64,000 nt of DNA, from positions 186,001 through 250,000 of the forward strand of contig KQ964254.1 in NCBI GenBank assembly GCA_001566295.1. Reading direction: 5' to 3'. Made by a program: the position numbers and the translations under genes. The notes under the pieces were generated by a model that saw only the letters and a list, made by a program, of their open reading frames with translations, was not told where the DNA came from and searched no databases. This DNA comes from Microdochium bolleyi. Taxonomy: Eukaryota; Ascomycota; Sordariomycetes; Xylariales; Microdochiaceae. Below, one piece after another: positions 41,961 through 53,200 of the stretch (the stretch's first letter is position 1; every line of letters begins with the position of its first letter).

Positions 41961-43400
41961 TTGTGGTTATGTTATAGGATATATAGTAATAATATCTATA
42001 CTTTGACGAGACTAGTATTATAATAAATAAACTCTCTATGAAACAACAGTCGCTATAACCTCTAACTGATATAGAAGGCTAAGAGCTATATAATAAGGTA
42101 ATTAGGAATAGGCTATAGTTATTTAGTATATTAGGTCGTCCGGTAGTTTGATCTTACTATATATTGTCTTCGTAAGTGACGTTTACTTTAACTCCTCACT
42201 ATCCGATAATCACATACCACCTGACTAGGTATTTATACTTTCTGAAACTAAGTAGATAATAAATAAATAAGGTCTAGAATAGGCAAAACACTTCGATTTA
42301 TATATAGAATACTGTATTAAAGGTACTTTCTAGCTCTTGATCCTTAATCGCTATAAGGGCTACTATTCGACCGATTGTAAGCTACCATATAAGAAGTAGA
42401 GTATAACAACACTTTATATCCCTACTTACTTGGTATTTAAGGTTTAACTTCTTAACATCGGGTACTTCAGGCTGAAACAGACGTCTAGTAAAGACTTCGA
42501 GGGTTTAATAGGTGTATATCACGTATATTATAAAGGAGGACTTCCTCCTTACCTTTTATAACATATACGGTACTATAATAGCTAAGTTAAAACATCCAAG
42601 TAGGCTTTTAAGTAACTAGCCTAGTACTACATGGACTAGATTTTATAATTTTGTAGCCAGATATCAAGCTTCGGACGTGAGTAATTACTATCTAGGTCCT
42701 CTACCGGCTTACCACTAGTCTAGGTCTTCAGAATACTGAACAGCCCGATCGAGGTTAAATTATAGACCGAATATATTAACAATCGTATTGTATAATATTG
42801 AGGAAACTCTCCTCTATCGATAGTTATAATTTATAGTCGCTGAATAAAGGAGTTTCAATAAAAGTATATAATTAGACCCTAATATACTGTATAGCATAGC
42901 CGAACTGCGAGATGTAAACAGGCGCTTTAGCTACTATCAGCGTATAAAGAAAAGTAGCTATAGAAACTAAGATCCCTTATAATTCCTTAGTCGCAAGATT
43001 TGAATGCTTAAATATAATAGTATAATTAGCAGTAGAAACGATTTAGAATAGTAGTTATACGAAGAGGCTAGAAACACGCGCGTGACACTATAGCGTCTAT
43101 GCGAGCCTAGTCATACAAAGGAGGATTCTTTAGGACGCATGGGTTAGGTAGAAGACTTGAAGTCTTAATTCTATGTAACAATACAGTTAATCATTAAAAC
43201 AACTTAGAAAAATAGTAATCGTATAATGAGGCCAAAAACACACGTGTAATAAATATATAGTACTCATAGGATGTATAATCAACACGTATACGTATAAGAA
43301 GGCTAAGTCCATCTCTAGAGGAGAGGATTCTAGATCGTGATGATTGATTTAGGCATTACACTTGATTTACATTTCATACTATCGTATGAGCACTTGGAAG
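41961..43400 (+). pseudogene. Fot1/pogo-type DDE transposase relic, copy 2 (tandem)
   Basis: A second copy lies head-to-tail with the first, offset by about 1.26 kb: the KHFD block is at 42286 against 41020, and GGAGGACTTCCTCCT is at about 42535 against 41274. Residues such as KHFDLY, LLILNRYKGYY, TTLYIP and the C-terminal block can be read between stops. Homology begins in the YNFD region, so the N-terminal part is absent. Its 3' part carries an extra, third version of the C-terminal block (about 43118-43249). The shared tail (CTATCGTA..., near 43380) matches the tail of copy 1 near 41930. The two copies differ mostly by transitions, as expected from RIP. Confidence 0.82.
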
Positions 43401-46400
43401 GTTGGCGTCTTACTCATAGAGTAAGTCATCTTAGTCTACCCAGTTCATTATACTGTAGGTTAAATTGGTGTCTTCCTTTTATTATATGAGTCGATGTATA
43501 TCAATATAGATACTTGAATGCCAGTAGATCCTATTATTAAGTTAGGCTTAGGTTAGGCAGGACTGAAAGATTTTCATACAGAGCGTCTTGTATAAGCATA
43601 AGAACCTTCACTCCTCGTGCGGTAATACTTCAGACTGTTACATGCCGAACAATCAGTAATGAAAGACTACTTACCCTGGATGAGAATACTCTCTGTCTTA
43701 AATATAGGTTTCGTTGCTATATTCTATTACTAAATATCTCCCAAGTACCTAGACGCCTTGAACAGTACATGATTTGCTTATCTAGAGTTCATGACTATAA
43801 ACACCTCGTATGCGATTCAATCCCTATTTAGCAATGCTAAGTAATATAAGCATACTCTGCCCACGCAAGCTAAAAATATACTGCAAAAGGCGACCTTTGC
43901 CCCTTAAATATGTGCAATACTTATAAGGTCAGCTTGGAAAATCTTATAGCTTTACGACCATACATACATCGTAGCCTTTTAGTTGGTAGATATTTAGCTA
44001 TGTCAACAGAAATGGTTTATTTGGCGACCCTTATTCTCTAATACTAGCAATAAAATACCAAGCTCGCCCCAGATATCGACATTACCACCAGTAAGTCCTC
44101 ACACTCCAAAGTCCAATGACATTGTGCGAAGTTGTACTGTGAGTTTACTTTCTTTTTATTTTCCGAACTTGAAACACATAATTATTCATATATGCCGTAT
44201 GCTAATTCTAGTCACACGCGCCGATTTCGAGGTGTAGGATCAAGTGAGAACAGAACATTCGGATCTATGACTACTCCCAGTCATTAAATAAGATTGAACA
44301 AAGATTGAAGGCGAAAGAAATTATCATATAGGATTGGTCATTACCTAGCCACCAAACATTCTCCTTTTACTGCTAAAAGATGGTGGATATATAGCAGAAA
44401 AGTACCACCCGTTTCGCATTTAGCAGTCGCGTTTTGCTATATATATTAGTATTGAAAGGTGGTGATAATAGTAGAAGCTAGAGGTAACATAAATTCTAGT
44501 TATTCTACGAGGGAATAGACTGAGTATGCTTGTATATATGGTCGACCCTTCTATGTGGTTAGGGAATCGGATTAATTCTAAATAGTGTGTGTACTATGTG
44601 TATTATGTTGATCGTCGCGGGTGCAACCTGAATGCTAACGCCTAGCTATTATCGAAAAAAAGAGGTGATGGATCGTGTATAGGAGTTGAACAGTAAGTAG
44701 CCTTGGAGTTTGGTTGAAGCATAATCGAAACCTCAAATAGTAGTCTCAAAATTACGAGACTCTACTAGCAGGCTATATCTATATAGCACTATCTATAAAT
44801 TACAGGATACACAGTCCCTTAAAGTATCTTCCCATGTGATATCAAGCACTATATCATTCAAACAGAGGTAGTAGAGAAGGTGTAGTACTATTTGCGCAAG
44901 GATTAATTCTTGAGTAAGCCACATTTGATTATATCATTGTTAACCTGTAACTATATAATATAGTAAACTAGTACCGGAGATCTACGTAGAGCTTTACTTC
45001 AATCAAATAATTGCATTGATCCACCAGCTATAGACCAAATTCGTATAAATAGACAAAGCAAACAAAGTCTTATTACCATTTATGATAGCTAGCTAGTTCT
45101 TGCTTTCCAGTGTACTTATTGCAGTCCTGTTTATCAAGTTTCTTAGGATGAAATGGTACTCCAGCTAGCGACATGGTAACTCTACAACCAAGGATGAGTT
45201 ACACCACGTACAGTGCGCTTCGATATCAGCTTGTTTCACTACCTCCATTACTCAAATTTGAGGATTAGTCATTACGGTATAAACAAGTCCGAATAGACGA
45301 TAGAAAGAATATGGTCATAGAAGTGTACCCCGCTGTTATGACAAATCCTGTCGAGAATACTTCTTATACTACTATATTATGAGTCTGTGTAGATTATTAT
45401 TAGAAGGATATAAGGTACGAATTTTTCGGTATAATTTCACAAGCTAGATATACACCGAAATTTTCTCAATGGAAGTGGTCCTAATCTGAATCGTCTTCGG
45501 TGGACCTAGATATCATATATTAAGGACTAGCTATTTAATATTCTATAACTAACAGAGCCTCTTACATAGAGATAAGAATCTTCACCTAAAGTGATGTCTT
45601 CAAACCTTTAGAATATCGTATGCTTAAAGAGTACTGATAACTATTATAAGAACTGTTTCTACTTTACCCCTTGGCTCGGTCATGGTCTTTGAAGTAAGAC
45701 CTTCCCTTTTAGTACATTTTCAAGATTCGAACTAGCTGAGAAGAAGACCGTATATTTTTAAAGTTAGATCTTGAGGTACCGATAATACATCTCAGATACT
45801 TACTTATATAGGTGTCTCAAAGAAGACTCTGGTTGCTTATTATTATATAAGGGTGATTTCTACCGGATAGTGGTAGTATGCTCTGATTTTGCCATTATAC
45901 TGGGGGGCAGATATACCGCCAGATGTAGTACTAATAGCTTTTATACGTATACTACAAGAGTAGCAGTGAGAGACTGCTCGGTTTATACACATAGCTTTAT
46001 TTAATTTCCCACTAAAGTTACAAATACTTCCAAGGACGGTTTGTAATTAGTACTCGTAAAGTGATGGTTTCGTCTCGGATTTTGTCCGGTGCGCACACTG
46101 ATTGTAATAAACCAAGTAAGTGCCCCTGGGAAGGTGTAGTACTGTAGTCCTTCTACATACATACATTTTGAGCGGTAACTACGACCATACAGGTCTACTG
46201 TTCCATTAATAACGGTAGGAGGTAAAGTCTCGGAAGGATGCTACGAGCCTTTCCTGAGATATTGTTCTGGAGTCAATAGGGTGTTCCTAACTTACAACTT
46301 GAGGGTGTTCCTAAAGAACCTCATTGCAACCTGTTAGCCAAACGGACACTTTGGTACGGCGTCTAAGTGGGCAAAGAGCGTTAGTTCTCTCGCCGGAGGC

Positions 46401-46600
46401 TTTGAGACAATCTCATACTACACGTCCTGGCCAGAGCAGGTACGAGCACGCAGTTAAGTTTGTTGAGAGTACCGGGATGGCTCTGGTGGGACTGGAGTAG
46501 CACTGAACATAAGGGACGCGTTAATCCTTGGTAACTATCGGCATCAATGTTGTGATTTTATAGGCTATTTAGCACTGGGCGATGGACCAACCGAAATCGC

Positions 46601-47518
46601 TCGAGAGCAGTCGTTTTCATGTAGACGATGAATCACGCCGACTTCATCCACCCCAAACAACTTAATTGGCCTTAACTCGGTGCACAGAGCTAATGCCGCA
46701 GCTACCACAAGCTACATGCCATGCTTGTCTCTGTGCGTTATGGTGACTATTATCCAACTCGACAGCACTGCAAGCTGACCGCAATTACATGTCCGTTCAA
46801 CAACGAAAACGTTCTCATCTGCTTCACGTGATACCAGTCTCACTGAACTTAGGACAGCTTTCGCGGTGGTAAGAGGCTGCTTAATGTCCAGAATGTGTTC
46901 CAATAGTCACGGCCATGCCCTTAAATGTCCACTCTACCAGTCAAATTGGCTCCTGGCGGCTCGCTCCGCAGGATGGCAGATCATGGTCTGCTCGCTTGCC
47001 CGCGAACCTGGCTATTTTTGCCCCCCTCATTCAAGGGCTTCGACATTAGGCTTCCCACTTGGATTTCTGTATATGGGATACTAGATAACAGATGGCTGGA
47101 CGCCCTGAAATTAGAACACGATGTCCCCGACTCCTTGCGTGCAGATGATTCAGCGTAGCGTAAATGCGCAAAAGGAGCCAGTTGTCTAGTTTTGTCATAG
47201 ACCAGCATGAAAATTCGCACTAGACTAAATCTTCGTGCAACTGAAACGAACCAACTTTTTGTCGTACATGTGTATACTGTCGAAGAATCGAGCCAGTGTG
47301 GCTATAGTCACGGAAGAAGACCAGGTCATAGATCGTCCGGGTCCGCACCATAAGGAGCATCAGCACTTGGCTTTGCCAGGACTTGAATTTGAGAGTCCAC
47401 TTCCACCAGCCTCTGGACTACCGTGTCTTGGACTAGTAGACTCGATCATCTCGCCCGGCAATGGAGGTTTGGCAGTGCGTAGTGCAGCACAGCGCAGGGT
47501 GACAGAGTCGACGTGCGG
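46601..47518. other. Transition from AT-rich island to the SET-domain gene
   Basis: Base composition returns to the level of the gene-bearing DNA. The open frames here are short and lack domains. The SET gene's 3' UTR should occupy the right end. Confidence 0.5.
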
Positions 47519-48214
47519 CTAGATGTCCACCGTAGCGTCATCGCCAGCCTCTTGATGTTGCTCGTTCCGCTTACCCCAGAAGCCCTTGCCATAGCTGACA
47601 AGGATTTCGTCTCCCTTGGCTATGCCAGCGGCGGTCTTGCTTCTTGGATGAGCGTTCTTGCCCGCGGGGAGGACAAAGACAGCCATGCACTTTTCACGAC
47701 GACGGGAATCCCAGCACTCGCGGAACTCCGCGTTTGGCCTGTTCTTGACACCGCGGTAGTCGTTGATAAAACGAGCCTCATTGCCTACGAGGGCGGCATC
47801 AACAGCAACGGAAGCGTCACGGTCCAGCCAGAGATCGTAGTCAGAGGCCTCGTGTCTGAGACTGTGTGGAGGCAGTGCCGAATGCACGAGGCCGTAATAG
47901 GGCAGGATAAGAGAACCGGGTGGGAGGGCGCGGGCGGCAAAGAGGCCGGACTGGTTGCAGGCCGGATGAGCTGGATCGGAGATGGGGACAATGGCAGCGT
48001 TGGCCGAGGGGCCGCGGGGCAGGTGCGTGGGGATCTCGGGCATGTCGGAGATGACGGTAACGGCGGTGGTGCTGCCGGCGCCGTGGGAGGGCCGGGTGCC
48101 GATTGCGGCCCGCTGGGCGGCGGTGAGGCCAGGAGCGTACTCGGGCTGGGTGAGGTACGGAAGGTGCGGCGGCCAGTGGCGCGGGAGGCCAGCGTCGCGG
48201 GCCTTCCTGCCCAT
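47519..48214 (-). CDS. SET-domain protein (putative lysine methyltransferase)
   Basis: A single-exon frame of 231 residues starting MGRKARDAG. From about residue 85 it carries a compact SET domain: GLFAARALPPGSLILPYYG, then a Tyr-containing strand (SDYDLWLD), FINDYRGVKNRPNAEF in place of the usual RFINHSCxPN motif, and EILVSYGKGFW near the end, the counterpart of the ExxxDYG/Y motif. SET proteins transfer methyl groups from S-adenosylmethionine to lysines of histones or other proteins; the target here is unknown. There are no pre- or post-SET cysteines. The frame is open upstream to 48382, but that stretch is Arg-rich and looks like leader, so I chose the ATG at 48214. It is the first gene right of the decayed island. 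Confidence 0.8.
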   Translation of the reverse strand: MGRKARDAGLPRHWPPHLPYLTQPEYAPGLTAAQRAAIGTRPSHGAGSTTAVTVISDMPEIPTHLPRGPSANAAIVPISDPAHPACNQSGLFAARALPPGSLILPYYGLVHSALPPHSLRHEASDYDLWLDRDASVAVDAALVGNEARFINDYRGVKNRPNAEFRECWDSRRREKCMAVFVLPAGKNAHPRSKTAAGIAKGDEILVSYGKGFWGKRNEQHQEAGDDATVDI

Positions 48215-50223
48215 ACTGGTTTGATTGGGGTGTCGGAGCCTTGTAACGCTCAGCTGACTAAGTAGAGCGCAGAGAGTTCTGACCGTTCGTCGTCGGGCAG
48301 TGCAGATCCGCCATACAGGCGGCGCTTTTCTTGCGCGGCTGGGGGTATTTACAGAGGGAACGATTGTGTGCGAGGCACTCAATCAACGTGTGGCATGGGT
48401 CACGAGTGGTCAAAACTGCTAATCATATTGCTGGAGCGGGGCTGGCGGCGGAGTTTGGCTTGGAAGAGGTTTAGCGACCTTGCAGGGAGGTTCGATGAGT
48501 CGAGGGAGTATGGAATCACATGGGGCGGGGATGCTGGGCGGGCGGGATGGGAAATGCTGGCCAGGGAGCGCAGAGGATGGGAAACTGAGGTGCAGAATGG
48601 GCAGGAGGAGGGCTGGGCGCTCTCCCCTCGTTGCAAGCTTGGCTCTACACTAGCTCCCTCGGTGCATGCTCGTCAAGAGCAGCTGTGAAGACAGTACAAT
48701 GGTCGCCCTGTCGCACCGCGTGCTTGTGACCATCAGGTTTAGCTGCCATCGCCGACGGCTTCGAGGTTGTCAACGGCGGTCCTAATCCTCTGCAGCCAGG
48801 ACAAAAAAATGATGAGCAGTCGAATGCCTCGCCCGCGACGCGCGACTCGCCAGAACAGCACAAGCGGTTGTGAGGCGGAGGTAAAGTCCCGACCCGGCCC
48901 AGCGATCGACGATATCGCCTGCAGTGGCGGGGCCAGGCGATCGGCGAGGACCAGTGTGGGACGTGGTCGCGGCAGCTGGTGCTCAGGTGCCGATGTGCTG
49001 CCTTGATTGAACGCGCTCGAACTGTGGCGTTGCGACAAAGGAGACACAGCTGTCGTTCGGGTGCCCGCATCTGGCATGGATCGGAGATGGAGCCTAGGCG
49101 TGGAGCCCGATCCGCCGATCGATACTCGAGCGGGCGTGGCAGCCGCATCACCCAGCCAAGGTCCCAAACCGGCCCCGAGACCAGTCAAGCGACCGAAGCA
49201 TGGCTGGCTGGCTCAGTCAAAGTACCTACGGGGTACAGCGAGGAGAGAGGAGAGAGCACCTAGGCAGCTCGAGCAGCACCAGTGAGGCAGCGGAGACCAT
49301 CGAATTGTCGATTGCCGCATCCCTCCACTGTACTGCGGTTCGGTCTGGCCTGCTCTGCTCCAGCATCCCCAGCCTGCACCTCGCGTCAGTGACTGAGCAG
49401 CCACACCACGGTCGGACCCTCCTCACCTCACCTTTCCCTCCCCTCCCCCACGACGACGACGACGACGACGACGACATCCCACTAGTCTGGCCTGCCCGAC
49501 TGCCTGCCTCCTACCACCCGCAGTGCTCTCGTCCTCGCGCTTGCCATACCAGCCATTGGCCTCGACGCTGTGTTCGCAGTCAACGGGGCCTCTTGCTATT
49601 GCCCTTCCTAGTCGCCCCTCCGCCTGTCGTCTCGCTCCTGTCTCCGAACGATCGCCAGCTTCGGCAGCCTTACCTCCAACGAACCTATAACTCTCGAAGA
49701 CTTGCTCGGCGCCCCGGCCGTCTCTCACTTATTTTGACTGGTACGTTCGGCCGCCACATGCTCGTCTTGCTGTGTATTCCTTGCGATGCCGACCCAGCTT
49801 GCATTGCCCGCTCTGGCTTCTCTACTCTGTCGCCACTGTTGTTGCTTCTAGCCCCAGTTCCTGGTTTCAAGCTCCTTCTACATTGGCCGGTTGGCCCATT
49901 GTCATGTTGTCTTGCACATCATTTTGGGGTCTATCTGATCCGCGAATTCCCAATCTGACTCGTCCTGGCCGATATAGAATCGCACGCACGCCCCCTCCAT
50001 ACAGGTCGGGACCAACCTATCAACCCATATCTTCACCTCCTTCACCACAGTAGCCCCTATGGCTCTCCCCGCCATACGTTTATAGTATTCTCACGACACG
50101 ACAACACGCCACCTGCCCGAGGTTAGAGCTTCTCCTTATCCGCTCTGCCGAGTGTTTCAGCAGTTTTGCCAGCCCGATAGATAGCTGGAGCTCGGGCCGG
50201 TCACCGTTAGAAGCCAGCCGAGC
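48215..50223. promoter_or_regulatory. Divergent promoter region of the SET-domain and phytochrome genes
   Basis: Two kilobases between divergent start codons. Long open frames (for example 49200-49958 plus and 48645-49151 minus) overlap each other and lack domains. The right half is C/T-rich with a (CGA)8 run, typical of a long fungal 5' leader before the phytochrome start. Confidence 0.55.
49451..49475. repeat. Trinucleotide repeat (CGA)8
   Basis: Eight uninterrupted CGA units lie in the pyrimidine-rich presumed leader of the phytochrome gene, about 750 bp before its ATG. Confidence 0.95.
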
Positions 50224-53200
50224 ATGGAAGCGCAAAATCACGCGCCTGCTGTGTCGCCAGCTCCCGCGACGCACGCTTCGCCTGGCGTTGCCTCCCAACC
50301 AGAGAACCCGTTCGAGACTTCTTTCCAGCAGGACACGGGCACTTCCTTCACCCCGGCCGAGTCCTCGACCCGCCCTCATGCTTCACTCGACGATGATGAA
50401 GATGTTGCTACAGCGAAACCCTCGCCCCAGGAAGAAGAGGGCGACCCTGTCGTGAAGCCGACAGCGCTTCCGGCATTACCAAAGAACGATACAGCATCGG
50501 GCCGTGGAAGTTGGGTCGACATGACCGACGATCATTGCCTCAACAATGGTGGCTCGCGTGTCTCCTCCTCCTACAGCACAAGCTCGGACCGACAGTTAGG
50601 CACCGGAACGAGCGCAAGCGCAGGCAGCACTACCGATCCCTCGGACAGAGTCTTCCCCATCCGCTCCGTTGTCAGGGTCGACAACTCACAAGCCGGACCT
50701 TGGGCCTTGCCACGTACCACGGGCGACCATGAACCTTCAGCGCGTCCTGACGTCACATGGAACGGCCGCCGCCCTAGTAGCCCACGGATAGACACGGAAG
50801 CCGTGCTCCGCCGTGCCGATACAACGTACGGATACATGCCTTCTGGTCTAAGGTCACCCTCCGACAGAGCGCGATCCACGGCTCGGTCGCGAAGCACGAC
50901 GATACCATCAACCACATCGCTCCCGAGCCCACCGCCCGTCTCAGACCATGGCGGCTTCTCAGAGCCATTGACCATCTTCGACGATGCTGCTTCCGACACT
51001 TCCGACAGGACGCGTGGTTCCAAGTCCGCCGCGGCATCCGACTCGCAGCCGGGAGAACGTGAGTCAGCATCCGACCTCAACGACGATGCGCTTGTGTCCG
51101 TTCGTTTCAGGCATATCATGACGGCAGAAGGTCACGCTGTCATAACTGGCCGAGATGGAACGCTGCAGCGATGTGAAGACGAACCAATACATACGCCGGG
51201 AGCCGTGCAGGCCTTTGGTCTCCTCATCGCTATGAGGGAGGAAGCTGACAGCCGACTCACTGTGCGGTATGCCAGCGAGAACTCGAAGAGACTCATTGGC
51301 TACACGCCACAGGACTTATTTCGACTTAACAGCTTCACTGACATCTTCAGCGAGGAGCAAGCCGACAATCTCTTGGACCACATTGACTTTGTGCGTGACG
51401 AGGAGGTCGATCCTGTCACGAGCGGCCCTGATGTCTTCAGCATGTCGATTAAGCCTCCTGGCCAACGTACCACGAAGCTGTGGGCCGCGCTCCACATATC
51501 AGAGTCTCATCCGGACTTGATCATCGCCGAATTCGAACTCGAGGATGACCGAGAGTACCCGCTGCGACCCCCCGAAGAATTCACGCCGGACGAGCCTGAA
51601 GATACTTTATACCAGAATCCCACTGTCGAGGAATTCCATGAGAGTACAGAGATCACGAGCAAGCCCCTCAGAGTTCTGCGTAGTGCTCGCAAACGGCGTG
51701 GCGAGGCAGGAGCCATGCAGGTTTTCGACATCATGTCTCAGGTTCAAGAACAGCTGGCTGCCGCACCGAATCTCGAGAAGTTCCTGAAAACCTTGGTCGG
51801 CATTGTCAAAGAACTCACAGGTTTCCATCGTGTCATGATCTACCAATTTGATGCAGCTTTCAACGGCAAAGTCGTGACCGAGTTGGTTGATCCTGCGCAC
51901 ACGCGAGACCTGTACTACGGTCTTCATTTCCCAGCTTCCGACATCCCGAAGCAGGCTCGAGATCTCTACAAGCTGAACAAAGTCCGCCTTCTATATGACC
52001 GGGATGTAGAGTCGGCGCGAATTGTCTGTCGTTCGGTAGAGGATATGGAAACGCCGCTCGACTTGAGTCACTCCTACCTGCGCGCCATGTCACCGATACA
52101 TCTCAAGTACCTTGCCAACATGTCCGTCCGCTCGTCCATGTCGATATCGATCAACGCCTTCAATGAGCTGTGGGGCCTTATTACATGCCACAGCTATGGC
52201 AGCAAGGGCATGCGCGTCGCCTTTCCAATCCGGAAAATGTGCCGACTCGTCGGCGACACGGCATCTAGAAACATCGAGCGTCTCTCTTACGCCTCTCGTC
52301 TTCAAGCTAGAAAATTGATCAACACGCTACCAACAGACAAGAACCCGTCCGGTTACATTATCGCATCTTCGGATGATCTCCTTAAGCTCTTCGACGCCGA
52401 CTTCGGCATGCTGTCCATCAGGGGGGAGACAAAGGTGCTCGGAAAGATGGAGCAGTCACAGGAGGCTCTTGCCATGCTGGAATATCTCCGCATGCGCAAC
52501 TTCACATCTGTTCTTACGTCGCAGGATATCAAGGAAGACTTCCCAGATCTGCGATATCCTCCCGGCTTCTCGGTTATCGCCGGACTTCTATACGTTCCCC
52601 TGAGTGTGGGGGGCAACGATTTTATCGTCTTCTTCCGGCGTGGACAGGTCCGTGAGGTCAAATGGGCTGGCAATCCTTACGACAAGGTCATTAAAGAGGG
52701 TACAGCCAACTATCTGGAACCTCGGTCGAGCTTCCAGGTGTGGCATGAGAGAGTACTTGGCAAATGCAGAGACTGGTCAGAGGAGCAGGTAGAGACTGCT
52801 GCTGTTCTCTGCCTAGTATACGGTATGTATTTTTGCCCGTCTTGGTGCTCGGTCTGCCCACTGCCCCCACCTCGCCACATATGTCGCTCTGCAAAACATG
52901 ATGAGGGCGACCGGTAAGAGTCAGCTGCTAATACCTTTTACTACATAAAACAGGCAAGTTCATTGAGGTTTGGCGACAAAAAGAAGCTGCCATTCAGAGC
53001 AGCAGATTGACACGGCTTTTACTGGCTAATTCGGCACACGAAGTTCGCACTCCTCTAAACGCAATCATCAACTATCTGGAAATAGCGCTGGAAGGCAGTC
53101 TCGACCAGGAGACGCGGGACAACCTGGCCAAGTCCCACTCAGCTTCAAAGTCACTCATCTATGTGATCAACGACCTGCTGGATCTCACCAACACTGAGGA

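Larger units (their letters stand above)
36830..46600. mobile_element. AT-rich, RIP-like decayed transposon island
   Basis: For almost 10 kb the DNA is dominated by A and T with very many TpA steps, and stops fill all frames, in sharp contrast to the flanking genes. At least one transposable-element family is recognisable by translation (40.6-43.4 kb). This is how repeat-induced point mutation (C to T in repeats) leaves old transposons in Pezizomycotina. Apart from the transposase relics and short repeats listed separately, I recognise nothing in it. A 109-residue open frame at 40099-40428 (minus) has no convincing family. Confidence 0.85.

Noticed and set aside
44388..44446. Short imperfect inverted repeat around ATATATAGCA...TTTTGCTATATAT
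   Set aside because: Only 12-13 bp in very AT-rich DNA, where such matches are expected by chance.
48215..48382. N-terminal extension of the SET-domain protein to 287 residues
   Set aside because: The extra 56 residues are Arg/Thr/Ser-rich with no conserved feature; MGRKARDAG at 48214 is the more natural start.
49200..49958. 252-codon plus-strand open frame before the phytochrome gene
   Set aside because: Pro/Ser/Leu-rich without domain, spans a CGA repeat and pyrimidine-rich leader, and overlaps similar frames on the other strand.
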